A stretch of DNA of 64,000 nt, from assembly GCF_028281305.1 (NCBI RefSeq), contig NZ_JANQKD010000127.1, forward strand, positions 1 to 64,000, given 5' to 3'. A model generated the notes under the pieces. The model did not search any database. It worked only from the letters and a program-made list of their open reading frames with translations, and had not been told where the DNA came from. This document shows, piece by piece, positions 54,185-63,042 of this stretch. The DNA is from Pelagibius sp. (GTDB taxonomy: Bacteria > Pseudomonadota > Alphaproteobacteria > Kiloniellales > Kiloniellaceae). A program made the translations under genes and the position numbers. Numbering within the stretch: position 1 is the stretch's first letter; the number at the start of each line of letters is the position of its first letter.

Positions 54185-55005
54185 GAGACGGCCGCTTGCG
54201 TGCCGGCCCCGTTTGCGGCGCCGCTTGATCCAAGGCCGTCGTCGATGATCAGGCCGTCCAGCAGCTTCACCGTGCGCGAACAGCGGGCGGCCAGTTGCGG
54301 GTCGTGGGTGATCAGCACCAGGGTGGTGCCGTGGTCGGCCTGCAGGCCGAAGAGAAGATCGATGATCTGCTGGCCGGTTTCGCCGTCCAGATTACCGGTC
54401 GGCTCGTCGGCCAGCATCAGGTCGGGTCCGGCGGCAAAGGCGCGGGCGAGCGCCGTGCGCTGCTGCTCGCCGCCGGAAAGCTGGCCCGGGTAGTGGGTCA
54501 GGCGATGGCCCAGGCCGACGGATTCCAGGCAGGCGGCGGCCCGGTCGAAGGCGTCACCGCGGCCGGCGAATTCCAGCGGAATGGCGACGTTTTCCAGGGC
54601 CGTCATCGTCGGCACGAGGTGAAAGTCCTGGAACACGATGCCGACGGAATCGCGGCGGAAGCGGGCGAGGGAATCCTCGTCCAGGCCGTTGAAGCGGGTG
54701 CCGCCGATGATCACATTGCCTTTGCTGGCGCGTTCCAGCCCGGCGATGATCATCATCATGGACGACTTGCCGGAGCCTGAGGGCCCCACCACGCTGACCG
54801 TCTCGCCGCGCGGGATCTCCAGGTCCAGGCCGCGCAGGATGTGGACCGGTCCGGCGGTGGACGGCAGGGTCAGTTCGACACCCTGCAGGGCGATCATGGG
54901 ATTGCCTCCTGATGTCCTGACACCAGGGTTTCCGAGAGGGTTGGCGCCGGGGGCCGGCGCCCCAGGAGCTGATCCGCGGGGCGCACTGTCGGTTGTCTCG
55001 CTCAT
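54181..55005 (-). CDS. ybbA: ABC transporter ATP-binding protein, YbbA-like
   Basis: A 274-residue ATPase. Walker A (SVVGPSGSGKSSMMMIIAGLE), signature (YPGQLSGGEQQRTALARAFA), Walker B (DLMLADEPTGNLDGETGQ) and the switch His (TTLVLITHDPQLA) are all present, with the NLDGETG form typical of LolD/MacB/YbbA. A Pro/Gly-rich 45-residue N-terminal extension precedes the core (IALQGVELTLPS), so translation may begin further in, at the ATG of MIALQG near 54897. It is coupled to the permease. Confidence 0.94.
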   Translation of the reverse strand: MSETTDSAPRGSAPGAPAPGANPLGNPGVRTSGGNPMIALQGVELTLPSTAGPVHILRGLDLEIPRGETVSVVGPSGSGKSSMMMIIAGLERASKGNVIIGGTRFNGLDEDSLARFRRDSVGIVFQDFHLVPTMTALENVAIPLEFAGRGDAFDRAAACLESVGLGHRLTHYPGQLSGGEQQRTALARAFAAGPDLMLADEPTGNLDGETGQQIIDLLFGLQADHGTTLVLITHDPQLAARCSRTVKLLDGLIIDDGLGSSGAANGAGTQAAVS

Positions 55006-55057
55006 CATCCCTCTCTTATACGGCTTGCCTGCCATATGGATCGCCGCAGGCGCATTT

Positions 55058-55117
55058 CAACGCGCCGGTCAACGCGCCGGTCAACGCGCCGGTCAACGCG
55101 CCGGTCAACGCGCCGGT
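55058..55117. repeat. 12-bp minisatellite, five perfect copies
   Basis: CAACGCGCCGGT is repeated five times without error in the divergent promoter interval between the YbbA-like and TesA-like genes; a degenerate sixth unit follows. Confidence 0.95.
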
Positions 55118-55257
55118 CAAGACGCTGGGCCGGGTGCGCCCCGGGGCCTGAGATGCTTGATCGCCCGCCCCGCGGCCCCTACTTCTTAGCCAAGCGGCGC
55201 CTTTCGGCATAGTCTTGTCCCGAAGCACTGCGGATTCCTTAAGTAGGCGAACGATTC

Positions 55258-55965
55258 ATGCCGTCTCCCACAAGGCCCTCTCCAACAAGACAGCGCCCCG
55301 CGGCACAGCGCTTCGGTCTGGCTGCGCTCTTCGGCCTTGTCCTGGCCGCTTTCGCGCTGCCCGGCGGCGATGCGGCCGCGCAGACCGTGCGCCTGATGGC
55401 GTTCGGCGACAGCTTGGTGCATGGCTACGGGCTGCCGGCCGGCGAAACGTTTCCGGAACAGTTGGAAGCGGCGCTGCGGGCAGACGGGCTGGACGTCACT
55501 GTGATCAACGCCGGAAACTCGGGCGATACCTCCGCTGCCGGGCGCGCGCGCGTCGACTGGGCGCTGGCGGACGAGCCGACGGCGGTGATCCTGGAACTGG
55601 GCGCCAACGACGGCCTGCGCGGCCTCGATCCGGCAGCCACCTATGACAACCTGGATGCCATCATGGCGCGCTTCGTCGAGGAGGGGCTGCCGGTCCTGAT
55701 TGCCGGCATGCTGGCACCGCCCAACCTGGGGCGGGAGTACGGCGACTCCTTCAACAGCGTCTTCCCGCGGCTGGCGGAGAAGTACGACGCGCCGCTCTAT
55801 CCCTTCTTCCTCGACGGCGTTGCCCTGGAGCCGGAGCTCAATCAGCCCGACGGCATCCATCCCAACGCCCGCGGCGTGGCCGAGATCGTCAAGCGGATCA
55901 AGCCTTATGTCGTCGCCCTGGTGCGGGACGCCGCAGCCGGTGCGCAGCCGGCGCAGGTCAATTGA
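55258..55965 (+). CDS. tesA: GDSL-type arylesterase / TesA-like lysophospholipase
   Basis: A 235-residue exported SGNH hydrolase. The signal peptide ends near LPGGDAAAQ. Catalytic blocks are visible: LMAFGDSLVHGYGL (Ser), NAGNSGDTSAAG (Gly), LELGANDGLRG (Asn) and QPDGIHPNARG (Asp, His). Periplasmic esterases of this type hydrolyse short acyl esters and lysophospholipids. It is divergent from the YbbAP-type ABC system, the conserved partner set. Confidence 0.95.
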   Translation: MPSPTRPSPTRQRPAAQRFGLAALFGLVLAAFALPGGDAAAQTVRLMAFGDSLVHGYGLPAGETFPEQLEAALRADGLDVTVINAGNSGDTSAAGRARVDWALADEPTAVILELGANDGLRGLDPAATYDNLDAIMARFVEEGLPVLIAGMLAPPNLGREYGDSFNSVFPRLAEKYDAPLYPFFLDGVALEPELNQPDGIHPNARGVAEIVKRIKPYVVALVRDAAAGAQPAQVN

Positions 55966-56011
55966 CGGGCCCCGATGCTGATCAGACCCCAAGTCGCTAT
56001 GAGTTGGCGGT

Positions 56012-57214
56012 ATGACGGCTGAGCCGATCATCATCGGTTCCCAGACCGCCGGGCGCTACAAGTCCGCCTATGCGGTGGGCGATCCGGACGACGACAAGGC
56101 CTGGGGCAGCGTCGCCGCAGCCTGCGTGGAGGCCCTGGGCAGCCTGCCGGAGCGCGCCAACCTGGGGTTTGTCTATGCGACGGGGCCGCTCGCCGACGAT
56201 CTGGGCAGCATCGTCACCTTTCTGCGCGAACGCTGCGGCATCGCCGACTGGGTCGGGACCGTGGGCGCGGGCGTCATGGCCTCAGGCGAGGAGATCTACG
56301 ACCGACCGGCGCTTTCCATTCTGGTGGCGGCGCTGCCGGAGGACAGCTATCGCCTCTTTGCCCCCGTCACCGGCGGGCTGGAAGACTTCACCCGCGAGCA
56401 CGGCGGCTGGGTGGCGGCGCACAAGCCGATCCTCGGCGTGGTGCACGGCGACCCGCGCAATCCGCTGATCGTCGATGTCGTCGAGGCGGTTTCCGAAGCC
56501 ACCTCGGCCTTTCTGGTCGGCGGGCTGACCGTCGGCGAAGGCGAGGACTACCCACAGGTTTCGGGCTTACAGGTCCCGGGCGCACAGGTTTCGGGCGCGC
56601 TGGCGGCGGGCGGACTCTCGGGCGTCCTGTTCAGCTCGGAGCAGCTTGCGGTTGCCGGGCTCTCCCAGGGCTGCACGCCTATCGGCGAGCCTCACGAGGT
56701 GACCGAGATGGCAGGTGAAGGGGTCGTTGCCAGCCTCGACGGCCGTCCGGTGCTGGATGTCCTGCGCGAGGAGGTCGGCGAACTGCTGGCACGCGACCTG
56801 CGCCGCATCGGGGGGTACATTTACGCCGCCCTGCCGATCGCTGGCAGCGATACCGGCGACTACCTGGTGCGCAACCTGATCGGCATGGATCTGGAGCGCC
56901 AGTGGCTGCAGATCGGCGCCGACCTTTCCGTCGGCGACCGGCTCGGCTTTTGCCGGCGCGACCACGCTTCGGCGAAAGAAGACCTGCAACGCATGCTGCG
57001 CGATCTCAGCAACCGGGCCGGCGGCGCCCCGCGGGCGGCGCTTTATGTCTCCTGCGTGGCGCGGGGCCGCCACCTCTTCGGCACCCAGTCCGAGGAGTTG
57101 CGGTTGATCCGCGAGACGTTTGGGGATATCCCGCTCACGGGTTTCTTTGCCAACGGCGAAATCTCCAACAACCGCCTCTACGGCTACACCGGCGTGCTGA
57201 CGCTGCTGCTCTAG
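56012..57214 (+). CDS. FIST N- and C-domain protein
   Basis: A 400-residue soluble protein. The N-terminal FIST domain has AWGSVAAACVEALGSLPERANLGFVYAT and FLRERCGIADWVGTVGAGVMASGEEI; the C-terminal FIST domain has LYVSCVARGRHLFGTQSEELRLIRETFGDIPLTGFFANGEISN. FIST domains are proposed sensors of small ligands such as amino acids. No kinase or output domain is attached, so it may feed a partner elsewhere. A tandem repeat extends the loop at about residues 182-197. Confidence 0.92.
   Translation: MTAEPIIIGSQTAGRYKSAYAVGDPDDDKAWGSVAAACVEALGSLPERANLGFVYATGPLADDLGSIVTFLRERCGIADWVGTVGAGVMASGEEIYDRPALSILVAALPEDSYRLFAPVTGGLEDFTREHGGWVAAHKPILGVVHGDPRNPLIVDVVEAVSEATSAFLVGGLTVGEGEDYPQVSGLQVPGAQVSGALAAGGLSGVLFSSEQLAVAGLSQGCTPIGEPHEVTEMAGEGVVASLDGRPVLDVLREEVGELLARDLRRIGGYIYAALPIAGSDTGDYLVRNLIGMDLERQWLQIGADLSVGDRLGFCRRDHASAKEDLQRMLRDLSNRAGGAPRAALYVSCVARGRHLFGTQSEELRLIRETFGDIPLTGFFANGEISNNRLYGYTGVLTLLL
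56555..56599. repeat. 15-bp in-frame tandem repeat in the FIST gene
   Basis: CAGGTTTCGGGCTTA, CAGGTCCCGGGCGCA and CAGGTTTCGGGCGCG encode Gln-Val-(Ser/Pro)-Gly-(Leu/Ala), inserted in a surface loop region without breaking the frame. Confidence 0.85.
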
Positions 57215-57342
57215 AGACTTCCGGAGCATCCGCAGCGCAGCACCGGCAGAGCAGCATTGGCAGCGCCACACCGGCGAGCGGCCCCTGCGGGCCGGCGCCG
57301 GAGTGACATCCGACCTTCTGGGCACCATTCAAGGGGGGACCA

Positions 57343-58386
57343 ATGGAATATCGGCAACTGGGACGCAGCGACATCAAGGTCAGCGCCGTCTGCCTCGGCA
57401 CCATGACCTGGGGCATCCAGAACACCGAGGCCGAGGGCTTCGAGCAGATGGACTATGCCCTCGACCAGGGCATCAACTTCTTCGACACCGCCGAGATGTA
57501 TCCCATCGCCCCCAAGGCCGACACCTACGGGCGGACCGAGGAGATCATCGGCAACTGGTTCGCCGCCCGCGGCAACCGCGACAAGGTGGTGCTGGCGACC
57601 AAGATCGTCGGACCCAACAAGCAGCGCTTCCCCTACATCCGCGGCGGCGAAACCCGCTTCAACAAGCACCACATCACCGCCGCGGTGGACACCAGCCTGA
57701 AGCGCCTGAAGACCGACTACATCGATCTCTATCAGCTCCACTGGCCGGACCGCGCCACCAACGATTTCCGCGGTCTCGCCTACCACCACGATCCCCAGGC
57801 GGACGAGACCCCCGTCGAAGAAACCCTGGAGGCCCTGGACGACGTGGTGAAGGCCGGGAAGGTGCGCACGGTGGGGCTCTCCAACGAGAACCCCTGGGGC
57901 GTCATGCGCTTCATCGTCGGCGCAGAGGTCGGCCGCGGGCCGCGGGCCGTTTCCGTCCAGAACCCCTACAGCCTGCTCAACCGCAGCTTCGAGACCCGGC
58001 TGGCGGAGGTGGCGATGCGCGAGCATTGCGGCCTGATGGCCTATGCGCCGCTGGCCGCCGGCACCCTCAGCGGCAAGTACCTGGACGGTCAGTGGCCGGA
58101 GGGCGCGCGGCGCACGCTCTGGCCGGACAACACCCGCTATCAGGGCCCGCAGGCCGACGCCGCCACCGCGGGCTACGTGCAGCTGGCCCGCGACCACGGA
58201 ATGGATCCGGCCCATCTGGCTCATGCCTTCGTGCTGTCTCGGCCCTTCGTCACCGCCTCCATCATCGGTGCCACGAAAATGGAACAGCTCAAGCTGGACA
58301 TCGCGGCCAAGGATGTGGTTCTCAGTGACGAGGTCCTCAACGGCATCGAGGTCATCCACAAGAACTACACCTATCCCTGCCCATAA
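57343..58386 (+). CDS. Aldo/keto reductase, Tas-like
   Basis: A 347-residue TIM-barrel oxidoreductase using NADPH. The N-terminal MEYRQLGRSDIKVSAVCLGTMTWG, the catalytic Asp-Tyr region INFFDTAEMYP, VLATKIVGP (Lys), DYIDLYQLHWPDR (His) and TASIIGATKMEQL with the cofactor site place it near Escherichia coli Tas and voltage-gated-channel beta-type reductases. The natural substrate is unknown. GGGGGGACC precedes ATG 57343. Confidence 0.95.
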   Translation: MEYRQLGRSDIKVSAVCLGTMTWGIQNTEAEGFEQMDYALDQGINFFDTAEMYPIAPKADTYGRTEEIIGNWFAARGNRDKVVLATKIVGPNKQRFPYIRGGETRFNKHHITAAVDTSLKRLKTDYIDLYQLHWPDRATNDFRGLAYHHDPQADETPVEETLEALDDVVKAGKVRTVGLSNENPWGVMRFIVGAEVGRGPRAVSVQNPYSLLNRSFETRLAEVAMREHCGLMAYAPLAAGTLSGKYLDGQWPEGARRTLWPDNTRYQGPQADAATAGYVQLARDHGMDPAHLAHAFVLSRPFVTASIIGATKMEQLKLDIAAKDVVLSDEVLNGIEVIHKNYTYPCP

Positions 58387-58481
58387 GTTGCGGGCGCCGG
58401 CTCGGGCCGCCGCCTGGGGACCCGCGGCCAGCCGATCTGGCTCCCGGGGCCCCGCCCATCCTGTGAAGGTCGTTCACGGCC

Positions 58482-59015
58482 ATGCGCTTGTTCGTCGCCC
58501 TGTCCCTGCCCGCCGATCTGCGTGACCGGCTTTGCGGCCTTTCTTCCGGTCTTCCCGGCGCGCGCTGGGTTGACCCGGCCAACCTGCACCTGACCCTGCG
58601 CTTCATCGGCGAGGTCGACGGCCATGCCGCCGACGACGTGGACGCCGCGCTTTCCGGCATCCAGGGACCGCGCTTCACGCTGGCCCTGCGCGGCGTCGGC
58701 CAGTTCGGCGACGACCGCAAGCCGCGCTCGCTCTGGGTCGGGGTGGAGGCCAACGGCGCCCTGGAACGCCTCCAGGCGAAGATCGAAACGGCGTTGCAGC
58801 GCGCCGGCCTGGAGCCGGAAAAGCGCAAGTTCAAGCCCCACGTGACCCTGGCCCGCTTCAAGTCCAGCCCCGGCACGCGGCTGCAGGCCTATCTGGTGCA
58901 GCATGCCCTGTTCCGCGCCGAGCCCTTCGAGGTGCGGGACTTCACCCTCTACTCCAGCTACCTCGCCCACGAGGGCGCCATTTATTCCGCCGAGGCGGTC
59001 TACCCGTTGGCATGA
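58482..59015 (+). CDS. thpR: RNA 2',3'-cyclic phosphodiesterase ThpR/LigT
   Basis: A 177-residue 2H phosphoesterase. Both catalytic motifs are present: HLTLRFIGEV (about residue 38) and HVTLARFK (about 123), spaced as in the family, plus MRLFVALSLPADLRDRL at the N-terminus. It hydrolyses 2',3'-cyclic phosphate ends and was first noted as a tRNA half ligase. The stop overlaps the nitrilase-family gene start by 4 bp. Its last 38 codons recur in a degenerate copy at 59915. Confidence 0.95.
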   Translation: MRLFVALSLPADLRDRLCGLSSGLPGARWVDPANLHLTLRFIGEVDGHAADDVDAALSGIQGPRFTLALRGVGQFGDDRKPRSLWVGVEANGALERLQAKIETALQRAGLEPEKRKFKPHVTLARFKSSPGTRLQAYLVQHALFRAEPFEVRDFTLYSSYLAHEGAIYSAEAVYPLA

Positions 59016-59860
59016 CCCCTCCGCGTCTCACCGTTGCGACGGCCCAGTTCGCGCTCACCGCCCGTCCGCTCATCAACGCGAAGCGGATGGCGGCCCTGAT
59101 TCATCGCTCGGCAGAGGCGGGGGCGCAGGTGGCGCACTTCCCGGAATGCGCGCTCTCCGGTTATCCGCGTCAGCAACTGGAGAGCTGGCAGGGCTATGAC
59201 TGGACGGCCTTGGAAGTGGCGCAGGATCTGGTGGCCCAAGCTTGCCGTGACGCCGGCCTTTGGGCGGTCTACGGTTCGGCCCAGCCTCTGGCCGATGCCG
59301 CCTTGCCACACAACTCGGTTTTCGTGGTTGCCCCCGACGGACAGGCCTGTGGCCGCTACGACAAACGCTGCTGTTCGCTGCGTGAACTGGATTACTTCAC
59401 TCCCGGTGGCGGGCCTGCGATCATTGAGATCGCCGGGTTGCGATGCGGTGTTCTGCTTTGCCTGGAGTGGTCGTTTCCGGAGCTCTGGCGCGCCTATGCG
59501 GATGCCGGGGTGGAATTGGTCTTTCTTTCTGCTTATGCCGCCGGCTTGCAGGGCAGACACCTGCATTCGGATGTCATTCCCCCGGTGTTGCAGGGCCATG
59601 CCTTCACCAACAGTCTGTTCATCAGCACGAGCAATGCCTGCAATCCCAGCCAGGCTTTTGCCAGTCATTGGGTCAAACGCTCAGGACGGCGTGGTTCGGC
59701 CTGCCGACGGCATCGTCCCGGCCTGACGGTCAATGCCGTCGCCGATGATCCGGAGAAGGACGCAGTCTATCGTCGGATCCGCGCGTTTCGGGCCGAGGCC
59801 TCCAGCGGGCGCCTCTATCGCAACCTCCAGCGATCTGAGGCGAAGCTCAAGGACGAATAA
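59012..59860 (+). CDS. Carbon-nitrogen hydrolase (nitrilase-superfamily)
   Basis: A 282-residue amidase of the nitrilase superfamily. The triad is visible: Glu in HFPECALSGYPRQQL (about 47), Lys in RYDKRCCSLRELDYF (about 115) and Cys in VLLCLEWSFPELWRAY (about 148). HRPGLTVN and RIRAFRAEASSGRLYRN are typical C-terminal segments. Base use looks less GC-biased at third positions than the neighbours, and the gene is bracketed by thpR and a copy of its tail, pointing to insertion. Substrate unknown. Confidence 0.9.
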   Translation: MTPPRLTVATAQFALTARPLINAKRMAALIHRSAEAGAQVAHFPECALSGYPRQQLESWQGYDWTALEVAQDLVAQACRDAGLWAVYGSAQPLADAALPHNSVFVVAPDGQACGRYDKRCCSLRELDYFTPGGGPAIIEIAGLRCGVLLCLEWSFPELWRAYADAGVELVFLSAYAAGLQGRHLHSDVIPPVLQGHAFTNSLFISTSNACNPSQAFASHWVKRSGRRGSACRRHRPGLTVNAVADDPEKDAVYRRIRAFRAEASSGRLYRNLQRSEAKLKDE

Positions 59861-59914
59861 GCTGAGCTCATCAGTCCGGTCAGCGGACTTCCGGTTTGGA
59901 AATGGGGCCTTCTC

Positions 59915-60070
59915 ATGCAGCATGCCCTGTTCCGCGCCGGGCCCTTCGAGGTGCGCGACTTCACGCTTTGCTCCGGCTACCTCGCCCATGAGGGCGCGAT
60001 CTCCGCCGGCGAAGCGGTCAGATCTCTTTCCTTAAAGATGAAAGCTGTGTCATTTCTCAATCAAGAGTAG
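59915..60070 (+). pseudogene. Duplicated 3' fragment of thpR
   Basis: A 51-codon frame beginning MQHALFRAGPFEVRDFTLC closely matches the last part of ThpR (QHALFRAEPFEVRDFTLY) through LAHEGAI and EAV, then runs out into unrelated codons. The DNA match covers roughly 59915-60020 and 58894-59002. No catalytic His motif is present, so it is a remnant, not a gene. The 5' boundary is sharp at about 59912. Confidence 0.85.
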
Positions 60071-60257
60071 ATATACTAGGGATTCGGTCACAGCGATGCG
60101 CTAACCTGGGCATTCTAGTGTGCATCCGGTCCAGGGGTGGATCACCGGTGTGCTGCCGCGCTTTGAGCGCTGGGAGAGGCGGCCGCCGGAAGCGCGTTGT
60201 GGGTTTTACCGCCGGAACACGTTGCGCGTTTCCATGCCAACCTGGAGACCCGACAGC

Positions 60258-62666
60258 ATGTCCTCAAATGACCATTCTCAGGATTTCGAAGTAGAAGCGC
60301 GTTCTGCGGATTACCGTTCGCAGAAGTTCGAACGAGATATGAGCAATGCGAGTGAATCGACCAGCCATTTTCTCCTCGAACTCCTCGAACGCGAAAAGCG
60401 TGGCGAGGACGACAGCGCCCGCGCCTCGGAGATGTTGGACGATGTCCAGAACCCGGTGCAGGTGTTCACCGCTTTGATTGAAGGAACCGACGGCAATGAC
60501 TTCCTCGGTGAGGACACGGTCTTCGGCGACGTCGTTCTGAACGGTGGCGGCGACGACGTTCTCTACGGCTACGGCGGAACGGCCAATTTGATTTCCGGCG
60601 ACGGCGCAGGCTTCGGCAGTGCGTTTGTCACTGATGGCGGCGACGATACTCTTTACGGCGGCGAGGGTGTGCTCTTCCTCGCCGGAGATGCTCTGGCACT
60701 TGATGGCGAGGCGGAGGTTTTCACCGGTGGTGATGACCTCCTGTTCGGGGCCGATGAGGGCGATTACATCGCCGGCGAATCGCTGGCGTGGCAGGCTGCC
60801 GCGACGAGTGAGAACGGAGGTGACGACCTCCTTTTCGGTTATGGTGGCAACGATACCATGTCCGGTGATGCGCTGGCGCAAGACGGTGACGGCTCCAGCG
60901 CTGATGGCGGTGACGATACCCTCCATGCTGGTGCCGGCAATGATCTTGTGGCCGGCGACACGCTGGGATTCAGCGATACCGTCTATGTCGTTGCGTCCTC
61001 GACCTTTGGCGGCCATGACCTGATCTATGCCGGGGAAGGTGCCGACACTGTCTCAGGCGATGCTCTCGCAGACGGCCTCCCAAACGAGAGTTTTTCGGCC
61101 AATGGCGGCAACGACACCATCTTCGGCGGCGCGGGAAACGACAGCATGGCAGGCGATGCCATGGGCAGCAGCGACGGTGCCGGCGCGGTGGCTGTTTTGG
61201 GGGGCGACGACCTTCTCTACGGCGGGGAGGGTGACGATGCCGTATCCGGCGATGCGCAGGGTCATTTCATGGCCAATCCCTCGGACCTCGGGGGTAACGA
61301 CACCCTCTATGGCGATGCCGGGGATGACACCTTGACGGGCGATGTTGCCGGCATCGGTGATGTTGGCGGCGTTTCCAACAACGGTGGGAACGATGTGATC
61401 TATGGCGGTGACGACCAGGATCTCATCGCAGGCGATGCCTTTGGGTACTCGGAAATCAGCTTTGTGACCTCCTCGGCTACCTCCTCGGGCGGCGGAGACG
61501 ATTCGCTCTACGGTGGCCTGGGTGCCGACACGATTGCCGGTGACACGCTGACGCGAACCGGATCTATCGCCGGCGGCTTCGCAACCGCCAATGATGGTGG
61601 CGACGATGTGATTGACGGCGGTGCCGGCAACGACCTGCTGTCCGGCGATGCTCTTGGCCTGATCGAAGAGGAGGCTATCTCCCAGAACGGCGGCAACGAC
61701 TCCATCCTTGGAGGGGCTGGTGCGGACACGATTGCCGGCGACGCCTATGCTGAGGATGGCGCCGAAGCCAGTTCGGCAGACGGCGGCGACGATACGCTGA
61801 ACGGCGGTTCGGGTAACGACCTGATCTACGGAGATTCCAATGGTGTCGACCTTAACGGCGGTGCCGATCTGATCTATGGCGGCAGCGGCGAGGACTCGAT
61901 CTATGGCGGTGGCGGCGCCGATCTGATCTATGGCGGAAACGATGCGGACTCGGTCTATGGCGACGACGACGACGATACGTTGATCGGCGGATTGGGCGAC
62001 GACCAGATCGACGGCGGAGCCGGAGCAGATCTTATCGTTGCCGGAGCCGGCAACGATACGCTGACCGGCGGTTTGGGTAATGACCTGATCTACGGCGATT
62101 CCAACGGTGCCGAGCTCACCGGCGGTGCCGATGTGATCTTAGGCGGTGGTGGCGACGATACGCTGATCGGCGGGTTGGGCAGCGACCAGATCGACGGCGG
62201 AGCCGGGGCAGATGCTATCGATGCCGGAGCCGGCGGTGATTTTGTACTCTTCGACGCCGGTGATCAGGACCTTGTCGGCGGCCTGGTCAGTGGCGGCGAG
62301 AGCTATGACCGTCTCGTGATCCTGTCCACGGATGGAGAGAACGACACAGCTGACGGAACGCTCGACGGCATTGCCGATCTTTCGAGCCTGAACAACGTTT
62401 GGGCGGACTTCGAAGAGATCCGCATGACCGATGGGTTGGGTGACGACGCGGTTGCCCTCGATGCGGCCGACATCCTTGCCATGACCAACGATGGTCTGTT
62501 GCTGATCGAGGGCGATGCCGGTGATGCCGTGTACCTGCAAAGCAACTTGGCCACCGATTGGGAAGTCCAGAACGTGGGGGCCGCCTTTACCACCTACGTC
62601 AGCGACGGCGGCGCCCTGGCCGTGATCGAAAACGAGATCACGCTTCAGCTGAACACGGCGGTCTAG
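60258..62666 (+). CDS. RTX-type calcium-binding repeat protein, copy 1
   Basis: An 802-residue acidic protein. After about 65 charged residues come GTDGNDFLGEDTVFGD and about 13 long repeats of 28-36 residues of the form GGDDxLYGGxGNDxxxGDAxG plus a variable segment, for example GGNDTIFGGAGNDSMAGDA. Canonical RTX nonapeptides follow (GGSGEDSIYGGGGADLIYGG). The C-terminal about 130 residues (YDRLVILSTDGENDTADGTLDGI to the end) look globular, as in type-I-secreted proteins. It probably is a secreted, calcium-dependent structural or adhesive protein, without an enzyme domain. ATG 60258 has GGAG about 11 bp upstream; an earlier ATG at 60120 is in frame but gives non-typical residues. Confidence 0.88.
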   Translation: MSSNDHSQDFEVEARSADYRSQKFERDMSNASESTSHFLLELLEREKRGEDDSARASEMLDDVQNPVQVFTALIEGTDGNDFLGEDTVFGDVVLNGGGDDVLYGYGGTANLISGDGAGFGSAFVTDGGDDTLYGGEGVLFLAGDALALDGEAEVFTGGDDLLFGADEGDYIAGESLAWQAAATSENGGDDLLFGYGGNDTMSGDALAQDGDGSSADGGDDTLHAGAGNDLVAGDTLGFSDTVYVVASSTFGGHDLIYAGEGADTVSGDALADGLPNESFSANGGNDTIFGGAGNDSMAGDAMGSSDGAGAVAVLGGDDLLYGGEGDDAVSGDAQGHFMANPSDLGGNDTLYGDAGDDTLTGDVAGIGDVGGVSNNGGNDVIYGGDDQDLIAGDAFGYSEISFVTSSATSSGGGDDSLYGGLGADTIAGDTLTRTGSIAGGFATANDGGDDVIDGGAGNDLLSGDALGLIEEEAISQNGGNDSILGGAGADTIAGDAYAEDGAEASSADGGDDTLNGGSGNDLIYGDSNGVDLNGGADLIYGGSGEDSIYGGGGADLIYGGNDADSVYGDDDDDTLIGGLGDDQIDGGAGADLIVAGAGNDTLTGGLGNDLIYGDSNGAELTGGADVILGGGGDDTLIGGLGSDQIDGGAGADAIDAGAGGDFVLFDAGDQDLVGGLVSGGESYDRLVILSTDGENDTADGTLDGIADLSSLNNVWADFEEIRMTDGLGDDAVALDAADILAMTNDGLLLIEGDAGDAVYLQSNLATDWEVQNVGAAFTTYVSDGGALAVIENEITLQLNTAV

Positions 62667-62705
62667 AGAACACTGTCATGCAGAGCTTCTGAGCGTTTAG
62701 ACAAT

Positions 62706-62743
62706 CCGGCCTCGAGGCTTATGCCTCGGGGCCGGGTTTCCTT
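62706..62743 (+). terminator. Terminator between the two RTX genes
   Basis: CCGGCCTCGAGGC and GCCTCGGGGCCGG pair with one mismatch across a TTAT loop and are followed by GTTTCCTT. The rest of the 376-bp gap (62667-63042) holds a C-rich repeat and no clear gene. Confidence 0.7.
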
Positions 62744-62781
62744 GCGCTCTTGCTGACGTGCTCCTGCCGGCGGCTGCAACG

Positions 62782-62846
62782 CCCCTGCCTCTCCCCCTGC
62801 CTCTTCCCCCCCTGCCTCTTCCCCCCTGCCTCTCCCCCTGACCTCC
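62782..62846. repeat. C-rich 12-14-bp tandem repeat
   Basis: About five imperfect units of CCCCTGCCTCTTC-like sequence, almost pure pyrimidine on this strand, between the RTX genes. Confidence 0.75.
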
Positions 62847-63042
62847 GGTCCAGGCATCACTACCACCAAAGCGCTGTGGTACTCCCAATGAGCCGCTCGG
62901 CAACGCGTCGTTCGATTGACGGCGCCGCGCGTTGACCCTATCTAAATTGCGATCCCAGGGGTGGTTCATTGGCGCAGTCCGGGAAACGCGCCAGCGGGAA
63001 AGCGCCCAATTGCGCTTCCTGTTCTGCCTGGAGATCGCTTTC

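Noticed and set aside
55058..55117. Possible CRISPR array
   Set aside because: The repeats are 12 bp, directly adjacent and without spacers; no cas genes are near.
59640..59730. A suspected frameshift in the nitrilase-family gene
   Set aside because: The in-frame reading keeps a normal HRPGL-type segment and a family-like C-terminus; the other frames do not rejoin it.
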